A stretch of 50,926 nt of DNA from SPCO01 sp964427285. Its GTDB lineage: Bacteria; Chloroflexota; Limnocylindria; Limnocylindrales; CSP1-4. Below the pieces are notes generated by a model that searched no databases, was not told the origin of the DNA, and saw only the letters and a program-made list of their open reading frames with translations. The translations under genes were made by a program, and so were the position numbers. Every line of letters starts with the position of its first letter. The first letter of the stretch is position 1. This document shows, in pieces, positions 16,862-24,173 of this stretch. The DNA lies in the NCBI GenBank assembly GCA_964427285.1, contig CAYRTS010000017.1, positions 1 to 50,926 of the forward strand, in the 5' to 3' direction.

Positions 16862-16867
16862 AGTATA
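16862..16867 (-). promoter_or_regulatory. -10 element TATACT of tRNA-His
   Basis: On the minus strand TATACT is the closest match to TATAAT in the area and lies about 52 nt upstream of the tRNA, giving a 5' leader of roughly 45 nt. No good -35 is visible. Confidence 0.5.
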
Positions 16868-17130
16868 TCGCCTCAGCCGGCTCGGACCGGTCCGACTCCG
16901 CGCGGACGCTCTGCGAGCGCTGCTGCGCGGCCACGCAGTGCGCCGAAGTTCGGGCGAGCCAGGCTCAACCGGCTCGTCCGAAACCAATCGGTGATCGGGC
17001 CGTCGCGACCGGAGGGATGTGACTGGCGGCGCGTACGGCCAAGCAGAGTCGACCGAACCATACCGAAACGCCCAAGAGTCCCCTGAAGCCGCCGGGACGT
17101 CCGACCCTCGCAACCCGGACCATCCGGCGA
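16868..17130. other. Intergenic region without a recognised gene
   Basis: No supported reading frame is seen between the tRNA promoter and the CAP-domain gene. A 14-bp palindrome TCGGACCGGTCCGA at 16882-16895 is the only notable element and may be an operator. Confidence 0.5.
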
Positions 17131-18156
17131 GTGATTTTGAGATCCTCTGAACGTACCTTGCGGGGAGGTTCGGATTGTGGCCGAACGCGCTCGGAGGTCC
17201 CTACTGAATTGGCGAATGGAGCGACGCCCGCGAGCCCTCCCCGACCAGGCGCCATGGCAATCGCCATCGCCCTGCTGTTCGGGCTGACCTCCCTGGCGAC
17301 GCTGGCCGCCCCGGCGCCGAGCCTCGCCTGGGATGGCAACGCGTTCGATGCCTCGTCCGAAGCCGAGCTGATTGCGCTGACCAATCGGAGCCGCGCCAAC
17401 GCCGGGCTCAAGGCACTCAAAGTGGACGCCAAGCTGACCGCGATCGCCCGCTGGCGCAGCCAGGACATGATCCAGAACGACTACTTCAGTCACTCCATTC
17501 CGGGCTACGGGAAGGTGTTCACCAAGCTCGATGACACCGGCTACTGCTACAAGCTGGCCGGCGAAAACATCGGCTGGAACACGTACCCGGACGGGGAAGC
17601 GACCGGAGCGATCCACCAGATGTTCATGGACTCGAGCGGCCACCGGGCGAACGTCCTGGGCGCGAGCTGGGACGTGGTCGGGATCGGAGCCTACAAGGGT
17701 CCGGGCGACAAGAAGATGTGGACGGTCCTGTTCGCCGACACTTGCGGTGGGAGCACGCCGGCGGCCACCGCCGAACCGACCCCGAAGCCAACGGCCAAGC
17801 CGACTCCGAAGCCAACGGCCAAGCCGACTGCCCAGGCTACCGCCGAGCCTACGCCCGAACCGACACCGAGGCCAACGCCCGAGCCGACCCCTACGCCGTC
17901 GCCCACTCCGAGCCCGACTCCGTCGCCCACTCCGTCGCCCACTCCGTCGCCCACTCCCTCGCCAACCCCGAGCGCAACCGCCAGTCCCACACCGTCGCCG
18001 TCGCCGTCGCCGTCGCCCAGCCCAGTCCCGACCCCGAGCCCAACGCCCGCGCCCGAGGCAGATGCGCAATCGCTACGAGTCGTGAATGGCGGCTCGTCGC
18101 CCAGCCTGATCGACGTCATCGTCACCGGTGTGGCCGGCCTCCTCTTCGGGAGCTAG
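17131..18156 (+). CDS. Secreted CAP-domain (SCP/PR1, YkwD-like) protein with Pro-Thr-Ser tail
   Basis: Protein of up to 341 aa. A hydrophobic signal core (AIAIALLFGLTSLATLAAP) ends near SLAWDG. The CAP domain follows: AELIALTNRSRANAGLKAL, a His in YFSHSIPGYG, the AGENIGWN motif and SGHRANVLGASWDVVGIGA, i.e. the usual His/Glu/Glu/His set. About 110 residues of PTPKP, PTPSP and PSPSP repeats form a wall-spanning stalk, and a final hydrophobic segment (LIDVIVTGVAGLLFG) may hold the C-terminus in a membrane. The start is uncertain: GTG 17131, TTG 17212 or ATG 17254. ATG alone would leave no positive n-region. A TACCTT at 17154-17159 would favour the later two. Confidence 0.85.
   Translation: MILRSSERTLRGGSDCGRTRSEVPTELANGATPASPPRPGAMAIAIALLFGLTSLATLAAPAPSLAWDGNAFDASSEAELIALTNRSRANAGLKALKVDAKLTAIARWRSQDMIQNDYFSHSIPGYGKVFTKLDDTGYCYKLAGENIGWNTYPDGEATGAIHQMFMDSSGHRANVLGASWDVVGIGAYKGPGDKKMWTVLFADTCGGSTPAATAEPTPKPTAKPTPKPTAKPTAQATAEPTPEPTPRPTPEPTPTPSPTPSPTPSPTPSPTPSPTPSPTPSATASPTPSPSPSPSPSPVPTPSPTPAPEADAQSLRVVNGGSSPSLIDVIVTGVAGLLFGS
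17770..18055 (+). repeat. Low-complexity Pro-Thr-Ser coding repeats
   Basis: In-frame simple repeats inside the CAP-domain gene: first two 24-bp units coding PTPKPTAK, then 6- and 12-bp units coding PTPSP and PSPSP. The repetition is at codon level and prone to length change. Confidence 0.85.
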
Positions 18157-18160
18157 CAGC

Positions 18161-18270
18161 TCAACCACCAGTTGAGGGGCCAGCGTGAGCGTGCATGAGC
18201 GCGATCCCAGGCTGCATTCTGGTGCCAGGTCTGAGCGCATTCGTGCCGGTCCCGCAACGGTGAGTTGAGC
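18161..18270. repeat. Dispersed 110-bp intergenic element, copy A
   Basis: This element aligns without gaps to 27492-27601 with 70 of 110 positions identical. Shared blocks are TCAAC-N5-GTTGAG at one end (a small hairpin), TGCATTCTGG in the middle, TTCGT, and CGCAACGG followed by AGTTGAGC at the other end. It lies between the CAP gene and the ABC exporter promoter. The hairpin end could also serve as a weak terminator for the CAP gene. Function unknown. Confidence 0.7.
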
Positions 18271-18371
18271 CGGAGGCGGCAGGGCGACCGGACCTGCCAG
18301 CTCGGGAGCCAGGTGCAGTTCGCGGCGGAATCGGGTCGCCGGCGCGGTTCTGTCGACCCTTGAGTGCCGGG

Positions 18372-18377
18372 TACACT
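18372..18377 (+). promoter_or_regulatory. -10 element TACACT of the ABC exporter operon (leaderless)
   Basis: TACACT ends 6 nt before ATG 18384. A GTG at 18381 directly before this ATG is the alternative start. Confidence 0.55.
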
Positions 18378-18383
18378 CCGGTG

Positions 18384-19136
18384 ATGACGATCATTCTCGA
18401 CGCGCGCGATCTGCGGCGAACCTATCCCGTCGGCTCCACTAGCGTCGAGGCCCTGCGGGGGGTGTCGCTGTCGATCGAAGCCGGCGAGTTCGTCGCGCTG
18501 ATGGGCCCGTCCGGCTCGGGCAAGTCGACCCTGCTCCAGGTGCTCGGTGGACTGGATCGCCCAACGTCGGGATCGGTGATCCTCGAAGGGCAGGACATCA
18601 GCCGGCTGTCCGACGACGCCGCGACCCGGCTCCGGCGCGATCGGACCGGGTTCGTCTTCCAGTCGTTCAATCTGATCCCGCTCCTCGACGTCTTCGAGAA
18701 CGTGGCGCTCCCGTTCACGATCGCGGGGGAGGACCTGGGTCGAGGCGGATTGCGCGAGCGGATCGCCGAGGTCCTCGCGCTGGTCGACCTGACCGGCAAG
18801 GAGCGCCACAAGCCGGACCAGTTGTCAGCCGGCGAGCAGCAGCGGGTGGCCGTCGCGCGCGCCCTGGTGACCCGTCCGGCGCTGTTGTTCGCGGATGAGC
18901 CGACCGGCAACCTGGATTACACGACGGGGACCGAGATCCTCGATGCGCTCTGGCGGTCGTGCGTGCAGCTCGGCCAGACGGTCGTCCTCGTGACTCACGA
19001 CTCCAAGGCTGCTGCGTACGCGGATCGCGTCCTGGTCATCGGCGACGGTCAGGTCCGCGATACGATCAACCTGGGCCGGCAGGCCAGCCATGACGCGACG
19101 CCGCTCATTGCCCGCCTCGCCAAGCTCGGGTTGTAG
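18384..19136 (+). CDS. LolD/MacB-type ABC transporter ATP-binding protein
   Basis: ATPase of 250 aa. Walker A is GPSGSGKSTL, the Q-loop lies in VFQSFNLIPLLDVFENV (typical of the LolD/MacB/FtsE group), the signature is LSAGEQQRVAVARAL, Walker B is LLFADEPTGNLD, and the H-loop is VTHDSKAA. It would power the FtsX-like permease encoded 12 bp downstream, in lipoprotein, peptide or antimicrobial export or in mechanotransmission. ATG 18384 fits the leaderless spacing of its -10. Confidence 0.94.
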   Translation: MTIILDARDLRRTYPVGSTSVEALRGVSLSIEAGEFVALMGPSGSGKSTLLQVLGGLDRPTSGSVILEGQDISRLSDDAATRLRRDRTGFVFQSFNLIPLLDVFENVALPFTIAGEDLGRGGLRERIAEVLALVDLTGKERHKPDQLSAGEQQRVAVARALVTRPALLFADEPTGNLDYTTGTEILDALWRSCVQLGQTVVLVTHDSKAAAYADRVLVIGDGQVRDTINLGRQASHDATPLIARLAKLGL

Positions 19137-19148
19137 GAGCCGGTCCAC

Positions 19149-21686
19149 GTGTCCCTGACCGGCTTGGCATGGCGAGGGGTCCTCGCCCGACCGCTCCGCT
19201 CGCTGCTGAGCGTGCTGGGTGTCGCCCTGGGGACCGCAGTCCTGCTGGCAGGCTTGGCCACGAGCGCGGGGATCGAGTCTGCGGTCGCCGCGGCCGTCGA
19301 CGACCAGGTCGGGCGAACGGATCTGCGCGTGGCCGCGTTTGGCGAAGTCGGCCTCAGTGCCGACACGGTGAAGGTCATCACCGAGACGCCGGGTGTCTCG
19401 ATCGTCGCCCCGGCCCTGGAACGACGGACCTATCTCGTGGAGGATCCAGGCGCCGGCGGGGGAACCGCTGCCGCCGGCGAGGGGGCCGTTCTGCCGGCCC
19501 CGGTCACCGTCCTGGGAATCGATCCAGTCTCGGAGCCGATCCTGCACGACCTCCCGCTGGTCGAAGGGACGCCGCTGGTCAAGGCCGACGAGCGCAATGC
19601 GCTCGTGTCTGAGCGGCTGGCTGGCGAGGACGGGTTCCGCATCGGCGCGACGATCGCGATCCAGGGCGGAGGTGACCGCGTGGACCTCCGGATCGTCGGG
19701 ATCCTGGCCGGCGACGGCCCCCTGAGCAGCGCACTCGGGCGCACGGTCGTCGTTCCCCTCGCCGCGGCCAGGGCGGCATTTGGAGATGACGGCATGAGCC
19801 GGGTCGATCTGGGTCTCGACGTCGGCGTCGATTCGTCCGTAGTTGCGAAATCGCTCGAGGATCGCCTCGTGCTCCAGCCGTACGTGCTCGCCACCCCGGA
19901 GGAGATCGGCGCGGCCTTGCGTGGCTCGACCTCCTCGTTCCAGGCGACCACCGCGCTCATCGCGGCGGTGACGCTGTTTGCCGGCGCCTTCCTGGTCTTC
20001 AACACGCTGTCGATGACGGTCATCGAGCAGGTCCGGACCGTCGGCCTGCTGCGCGCCGCCGGGGCGACCCGGGGGCAGGTGACCCGATTCATGCTCACCC
20101 AGGCGATCACGCTCGGCGTCGTCGGTTCGGTGATCGGGGTCGCGATCGGCTCACTGCTGGCGCTCGGCATGGTGGCCTGGGTCCGTACGGTCGGAGCCGT
20201 CACGCTTGACCACTTGGCCATCCCGCCGGAGGCACTGGCTACGGCGTTTCTTGTCGGCGTCGGCGTGACGCTGGCGGCCGCCCTGGAGCCGGCCAGGCGA
20301 GCGGGCCGGATCCAGCCGGTGGAGGCGCTCAAGGCGCGGCTCGATCTTCCCTCGGCGCGGCGTGCCAGATTGCGCTGGCTGGCGGCGGTGCTGGTCGGGG
20401 TCTCGCTCGTCGGTCTCATCGTGGCCCCGCCCGCGGCGGGCATCGCGCAGCCGCTCGCCGTCTACGCGGTCCTGCTTGCGGCCACGATGCTTATCCCGGC
20501 AGTGCTGCCCGCAGCGGCCCGGGTTGCCGGGGCTCCGTTTGCCCTCCTCCTGCGCCTTGAGGAGCGTCTCGCCCGAGCATCTGTGGTCCGTGATCGAAGC
20601 CGATCGGCGATGACGTTGAGTGCCCTGACGATCGGGCTGGCCATGATGGTGGCGCTGGGTGGCGTTGGCCAGCATGCCCGCGTCGCGGCCGCAGGCTGGA
20701 TCACCGATGTCATCCCGGGCGAGCTGGTCCTCACCTCGATCCGGCCTGTCGGTGCAGAGGAGGGGATCGCGCCGGAGATCATGGCCGTTGTTCCCGGGAT
20801 TGCCTGGATGAGCCCGCTGGCGACCTTTGAGATCGCGATCGCCGGGATGCGGGCCGACGCTGCGGCCGTCGTCGGCGCGGACCTGGCGGCGGATGGGCGC
20901 TTGCGGTTCGTCGCCGGTGAGCGCGACCAGGCCCTCTCCGCCATCGATGCCGGTGGCGCCGCGATCGTCCCGGCGAGCCTGGCGGCGCGGCTAGGGTTGG
21001 GAGTCGGCCAGGCGCTGACGATTCCTTCCCCCACCGGTCAGGCGATCGAGTTGCGTGTTGTCGGTGTCGTCGAACGATCCATTCCGGGATCGGTTGGCGA
21101 GGCCGTCCTGCTCGGCTGGCGCGATGCGACGGCCCTGGGTGTCTCGGGGGCGGACTCGTTCGCGGTGCGGTTCGCCGCCGACGCCGGGCCTGATGCCCGG
21201 GCCGCCCTGCGCGACGTCGCGGTCACCTACGCCCTCGATTACGTCACCATCGATCGAGTCAGGGGTGCCGTTGACGATGTCCTCGGGCGAGTCTTCGGAC
21301 TATTCGACGCGCTGGCGCTGGTGGCGGTCCTGATCGCGGCCCTCGGGATCGTCAATACCCTGACCATGAACGTGATCGAGCGGGTGCGCGAGATTGGGGT
21401 CCTGCGAGCCGTCGGCATGACTCGGCGCCAGGTCTGGCGCTCGGTCGTGCTCGAGGCCGGCATCCTGGGCCTGGCCGGCGCCCTTCTGGGGTTGGGGCTT
21501 GGCCTCGCGATCGGTGCCCTGATGGTCGTGTTCGCGGGCGGTGCGTTCGACGTCGCGGCGGCCGTGTCCTGGCCGGTTGTCGGGCTGGCCGTTGGGCTGG
21601 GCGTGTCGCTGTCGATGCTCGCAGCCGCCTATCCGGCCCGGCTGGCGGCCGGTCTCCCGATCATTCGCGCCGTCCAATTCGAGTGA
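19149..21686 (+). CDS. FtsX/MacB-like ABC transporter permease (duplicated type)
   Basis: Membrane protein of 845 aa with two halves. A first membrane segment (residues about 15-40) is followed by a MacB-like extracytoplasmic domain and an FtsX domain of three segments (about 255-390). A central pair of hydrophobic segments (about 410-450) follows, then a second extracytoplasmic domain and a second FtsX domain (about 710-840), where VIERVREIGVLRAVGMTRRQV is typical. The first FtsX copy has VIEQVRTVGLLRAAGATRGQV. GTG at 19149 has AGGAG about 10 nt upstream, overlapping the ATPase stop. Confidence 0.92.
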   Translation: MSLTGLAWRGVLARPLRSLLSVLGVALGTAVLLAGLATSAGIESAVAAAVDDQVGRTDLRVAAFGEVGLSADTVKVITETPGVSIVAPALERRTYLVEDPGAGGGTAAAGEGAVLPAPVTVLGIDPVSEPILHDLPLVEGTPLVKADERNALVSERLAGEDGFRIGATIAIQGGGDRVDLRIVGILAGDGPLSSALGRTVVVPLAAARAAFGDDGMSRVDLGLDVGVDSSVVAKSLEDRLVLQPYVLATPEEIGAALRGSTSSFQATTALIAAVTLFAGAFLVFNTLSMTVIEQVRTVGLLRAAGATRGQVTRFMLTQAITLGVVGSVIGVAIGSLLALGMVAWVRTVGAVTLDHLAIPPEALATAFLVGVGVTLAAALEPARRAGRIQPVEALKARLDLPSARRARLRWLAAVLVGVSLVGLIVAPPAAGIAQPLAVYAVLLAATMLIPAVLPAAARVAGAPFALLLRLEERLARASVVRDRSRSAMTLSALTIGLAMMVALGGVGQHARVAAAGWITDVIPGELVLTSIRPVGAEEGIAPEIMAVVPGIAWMSPLATFEIAIAGMRADAAAVVGADLAADGRLRFVAGERDQALSAIDAGGAAIVPASLAARLGLGVGQALTIPSPTGQAIELRVVGVVERSIPGSVGEAVLLGWRDATALGVSGADSFAVRFAADAGPDARAALRDVAVTYALDYVTIDRVRGAVDDVLGRVFGLFDALALVAVLIAALGIVNTLTMNVIERVREIGVLRAVGMTRRQVWRSVVLEAGILGLAGALLGLGLGLAIGALMVVFAGGAFDVAAAVSWPVVGLAVGLGVSLSMLAAAYPARLAAGLPIIRAVQFE

Positions 21687-21694
21687 CCGAATGC

Positions 21695-21700
21695 TAAACT
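21695..21700 (+). promoter_or_regulatory. -10 element TAAACT of bioY
   Basis: TAAACT would begin a leader of about 37 nt with GGAG shortly before ATG 21744. The leader holds a short GGTCGCCATCCAGGTGGCC inverted repeat, but no recognisable biotin-repressor operator. Confidence 0.45.
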
Positions 21701-21743
21701 TCGCTGACGGTCGCCATCCAGGTGGCCCCGCAGCGGAGTTTCG

Positions 21744-22388
21744 ATGACGCTCGCGATGCCGAGGCTCGACCGCTCGACGGTCGAGGAACACGGCCTTACC
21801 ATCGCCGATTTCCTGGTTCCGATCCGGGTTGGGGAGCGGGTCAATGCCCGGGTCCGCGACATCTCGCTGGTGGTCGCCGGCGCACTGTTGATCTACCTGT
21901 CGGCGCGGATCTCCATCCCGGTCCCCGGTTCGCCGGTCCCCATCACCGGGCAGACGTTTGGCGTCCTGCTGGTTGGCGGGGGCCTCGGATTTCGCCGGGG
22001 CCTGATCGGCGTCGCGCTGTACGTGCTGCTGGGTGTCGTCGGACTCCCGTTCTTTGCCGAGGGGAAGTGGGGGATCGCCGTGATCTGGGGCGCCACGGGC
22101 GGCTATCTCATCGGGTTCGTCGTCGCCGGTGCGCTCGTGGGCCGGCTGGCCGAACTCGGCTGGGATCGGCGGCTTGGCGGCGCGCTCGGGGCGATGCTGC
22201 TGGGCAGCGTTGTGATCTACGCCATCGGCCTGCCGTGGCTGGCCATCGTTGCGGGGATGTCCGCCGCGGAGACGATCGCCAACGGCCTGACGCCGTTCCT
22301 CCTGGGTGACGCGCTGAAACTGGCCCTCGCCGCGGTGTTTTTCCCGACGGCCTGGTGGATCGTGGGCCGCCGCCCGGACGACCGCTAG
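21744..22388 (+). CDS. bioY: BioY family biotin transporter S component
   Basis: Membrane protein of 214 aa that binds biotin as the S unit of an ECF transporter. The BioY core begins after a 35-residue cytoplasmic extension: LIYLSARISIPVPGSPVPITGQTFGVLLVG is the family's loop-1 signature, and GLIGVALYVLLGVVGLPFFAEG follows, with six hydrophobic segments overall. No EcfA/EcfT or bio gene is nearby, so it probably uses a shared energising module or works alone. ATG at 21744 follows a GCGGAG site at about 5 nt. Confidence 0.93.
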   Translation: MTLAMPRLDRSTVEEHGLTIADFLVPIRVGERVNARVRDISLVVAGALLIYLSARISIPVPGSPVPITGQTFGVLLVGGGLGFRRGLIGVALYVLLGVVGLPFFAEGKWGIAVIWGATGGYLIGFVVAGALVGRLAELGWDRRLGGALGAMLLGSVVIYAIGLPWLAIVAGMSAAETIANGLTPFLLGDALKLALAAVFFPTAWWIVGRRPDDR

Positions 22389-22446
22389 GGTCGCACCCAC
22401 CCGCCGGGGGGGGGTCCAAGGCGGCGTTGTCGGCCGACCCTCAAAC

Positions 22447-22636
22447 CATGAACAACTTGCACCCCAGCCACACTGTGGGGAAACCGCGGTGTCGGATCCG
22501 GTCCAGGCGCTCCAAATCCGACATCACCTGCCTGGTAGGCGCCATTTGGGCGGCTTTCGGAGCGTTTCCGGGACCCGATCCGGGCCGTTGACTCATCGGA
22601 CAAGCCATAGCGTGGCCCCCACGCAAGTTGTTCATG
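22447..22636. mobile_element. MITE-like 190-bp inverted-repeat element
   Basis: CATGAACAACTTGC at 22447-22460 is the exact reverse complement of GCAAGTTGTTCATG at 22623-22636. After a 6-nt mismatch the arms pair again at 22467-22478 with 22605-22616 (10 pairs, one G-T, one mismatch). The interior has further stems (GTCGGAT with ATCCGAC). No coding frame or transposase is present and no clear target-site duplication flanks it. A non-autonomous transposon or a structured RNA would both fit. Confidence 0.6.
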
Positions 22637-22726
22637 ATCGAGGCAACGGGGGCGCCCGCCCGCCCGCCGGCCACGGGGCGCCCGCCCGCCACTCGGCGTG
22701 GAACTCGTCAGCGTTGCGGACGGTCG

Positions 22727-24136
22727 TCAGTAGATCCGCGGAAACCGGGCCGCAAAGAGGGATCCGGCAAGGTCGAGCGGCGTTGCGTCGTCGAGCGCCC
22801 GCAACAGCGAGGACGTGGTGGCGAGCTTGTGCCGGTTTGTTGCCACGTACTCGCGCAGGGCCGCCCAGAACACATCGGAGCCCATCAGTTGGCGGGCATC
22901 GTCGAGCAGGTTGCCGCCGCCGATGTAGACGGTCTCGTAGTAACAGGCCGCTGAGTAATCGTAGATGGAGCGGTCGAGGCGGTCACTGGGGCAACGGCTC
23001 GCACGCCGAAGACTCAGGACCGACCGGGCAGCGTAGTCAGCGACGGCCTCATCCGTGAATGGTTCGCGCACCTGGTCGCTCCCCACGATCCCGTAGAACC
23101 ATTGATGCGCCGTCTCGTGGGCGACGAGGTAGCGGACATTGCCGGCTGCCACGCCGCCCGGGATCCAGATGAGCCCCGGTGATTCCATTCCGGCGCCACC
23201 GGCTGACTGGACGACGTCGAACGAGGGATAGCCATACGCTCCGAGCCGCTCCTCCAGGGCGCCAAAGGCATCGACCGCCGCGTCAAGCCACGCTGCCCCT
23301 CGCGTCCCGGGCCGGAACCAGGCGCGAACGGTCGTTTCGCCGACGGCTCGCTCAAGCAGCTGGTAGTCGGTCGCGGCGGTCACCGTGAAGTCGCGCACGT
23401 CAGTGGCCTGGAAGACGCTGGTCAGACCGTCGGCACTCGTCGACACCAACTCGCCGGTCGTTGCCAGGTCGAGCGGCTGTTCGGTTGTCACCCGAACGCG
23501 GACATCGCGGCTCGTCGGGGTCACGAACGGGTCGCCATGGTTTGGTCGCTCAAAGGTGACTCGCCGGCTGACCCACGGAAGCCATCGGTACAGATCGGCG
23601 ATGCCATTCGCGCGGGTGAACAGCCAGTCGGACCCGTCGGTGGTGCTGCGCAGGCGCGCCGAGAATCTAACCCTGACCTTGGTCACCGCACCCGCAGGGA
23701 GCACGCCGCCGAACGGGATCACGATCGTCTGTCCGCTGATCGATGCCGTGACGGCAACGCCATCGACCGTGACCGGCCTCATTCTGATGGCGCCCAGGCG
23801 CGCCGCGATCGTGTTGAGCTCGATCCGATCAACCGCGCCGCCCGACGTGTTGGTGATGATCGCGGTGGAATCCACCCAGATCGCCCGGCTCTCCCAATTG
23901 AGCTTGAGCGTGGCTCGGTAGACGGCATCGAGCGCAAGGCTGGAGCGCCCGACCGACCCAGCCACGATCTGGCCAACGCCGACCGGCGACACAGCGTTCA
24001 CGGTCGGCGCCGCGGGCCATGGCCCGAGCACCGTCGCGAGCGCCAGGACGAGCGCCCACACCGCCGATTTGAGGCGCGGGACCTGGAGGCGCGGGACCTG
24101 GAGGCGCGGGACCTGGAGTCGACGGGCACGGGCCAT
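22727..24136 (-). CDS. Secreted M1-family (gluzincin) metallopeptidase
   Basis: Protein of 469 aa. An n-region with three QVPRL repeats precedes the signal core (VWALVLALATVLGPWPAAP). A beta-rich N-terminal domain follows, then the catalytic motif HETAHQ at His340-His344 and Glu363 in DEAVADY, exactly the HExxH-x18-E of M1. Residues Cys417 and Cys430 or so (RCPSD, AACYY) may form a disulfide. It is about half the size of typical PepN, lacking the large C-terminal helical domain. ATG at 24136 lies 6 nt after a TACGAT -10. It is divergent from the GlcD-like gene. Confidence 0.9.
   Translation of the reverse strand: MARARRLQVPRLQVPRLQVPRLKSAVWALVLALATVLGPWPAAPTVNAVSPVGVGQIVAGSVGRSSLALDAVYRATLKLNWESRAIWVDSTAIITNTSGGAVDRIELNTIAARLGAIRMRPVTVDGVAVTASISGQTIVIPFGGVLPAGAVTKVRVRFSARLRSTTDGSDWLFTRANGIADLYRWLPWVSRRVTFERPNHGDPFVTPTSRDVRVRVTTEQPLDLATTGELVSTSADGLTSVFQATDVRDFTVTAATDYQLLERAVGETTVRAWFRPGTRGAAWLDAAVDAFGALEERLGAYGYPSFDVVQSAGGAGMESPGLIWIPGGVAAGNVRYLVAHETAHQWFYGIVGSDQVREPFTDEAVADYAARSVLSLRRASRCPSDRLDRSIYDYSAACYYETVYIGGGNLLDDARQLMGSDVFWAALREYVATNRHKLATTSSLLRALDDATPLDLAGSLFAARFPRIY
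24071..24115 (-). repeat. Three 15-bp in-frame repeats in the signal-peptide n-region
   Basis: gaggcgcgggacctg occurs three times exactly, in tandem, coding the QVPRL repeat. Copy number changes would keep the frame. Confidence 0.9.
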
Positions 24137-24142
24137 GACGCG

Positions 24143-24148
24143 ATCGTA
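24143..24148 (-). promoter_or_regulatory. -10 element TACGAT of the M1 peptidase (leaderless)
   Basis: On the minus strand TACGAT ends 6 nt before ATG 24136. It falls where the -35 of the divergent promoter should be. Confidence 0.6.
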
Positions 24149-24161
24149 TCGCGTCGCCGCG

Positions 24162-24167
24162 TAGACT
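24162..24167 (+). promoter_or_regulatory. -10 element TAGACT of the GlcD-like operon (leaderless)
   Basis: TAGACT ends 6 nt before ATG 24174. Two divergent start codons and both -10 elements fit within 37 bp of intergenic DNA. Confidence 0.6.
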
Positions 24168-24173
24168 CCATGC

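Noticed and set aside
17770..18055. Possible CRISPR-like array
   Set aside because: Repeats are 6-24 bp, contiguous and in frame, coding a Pro-Thr-Ser stalk; there are no spacers.
21701..21743. Biotin-responsive operator upstream of bioY
   Set aside because: Only a short GC-rich inverted repeat is present, not a recognisable BirA or BioR site.
22447..22636. Simple transcription terminator of bioY
   Set aside because: The arms are 190 bp apart end to end with a large structured interior and no T run, unlike an intrinsic terminator.
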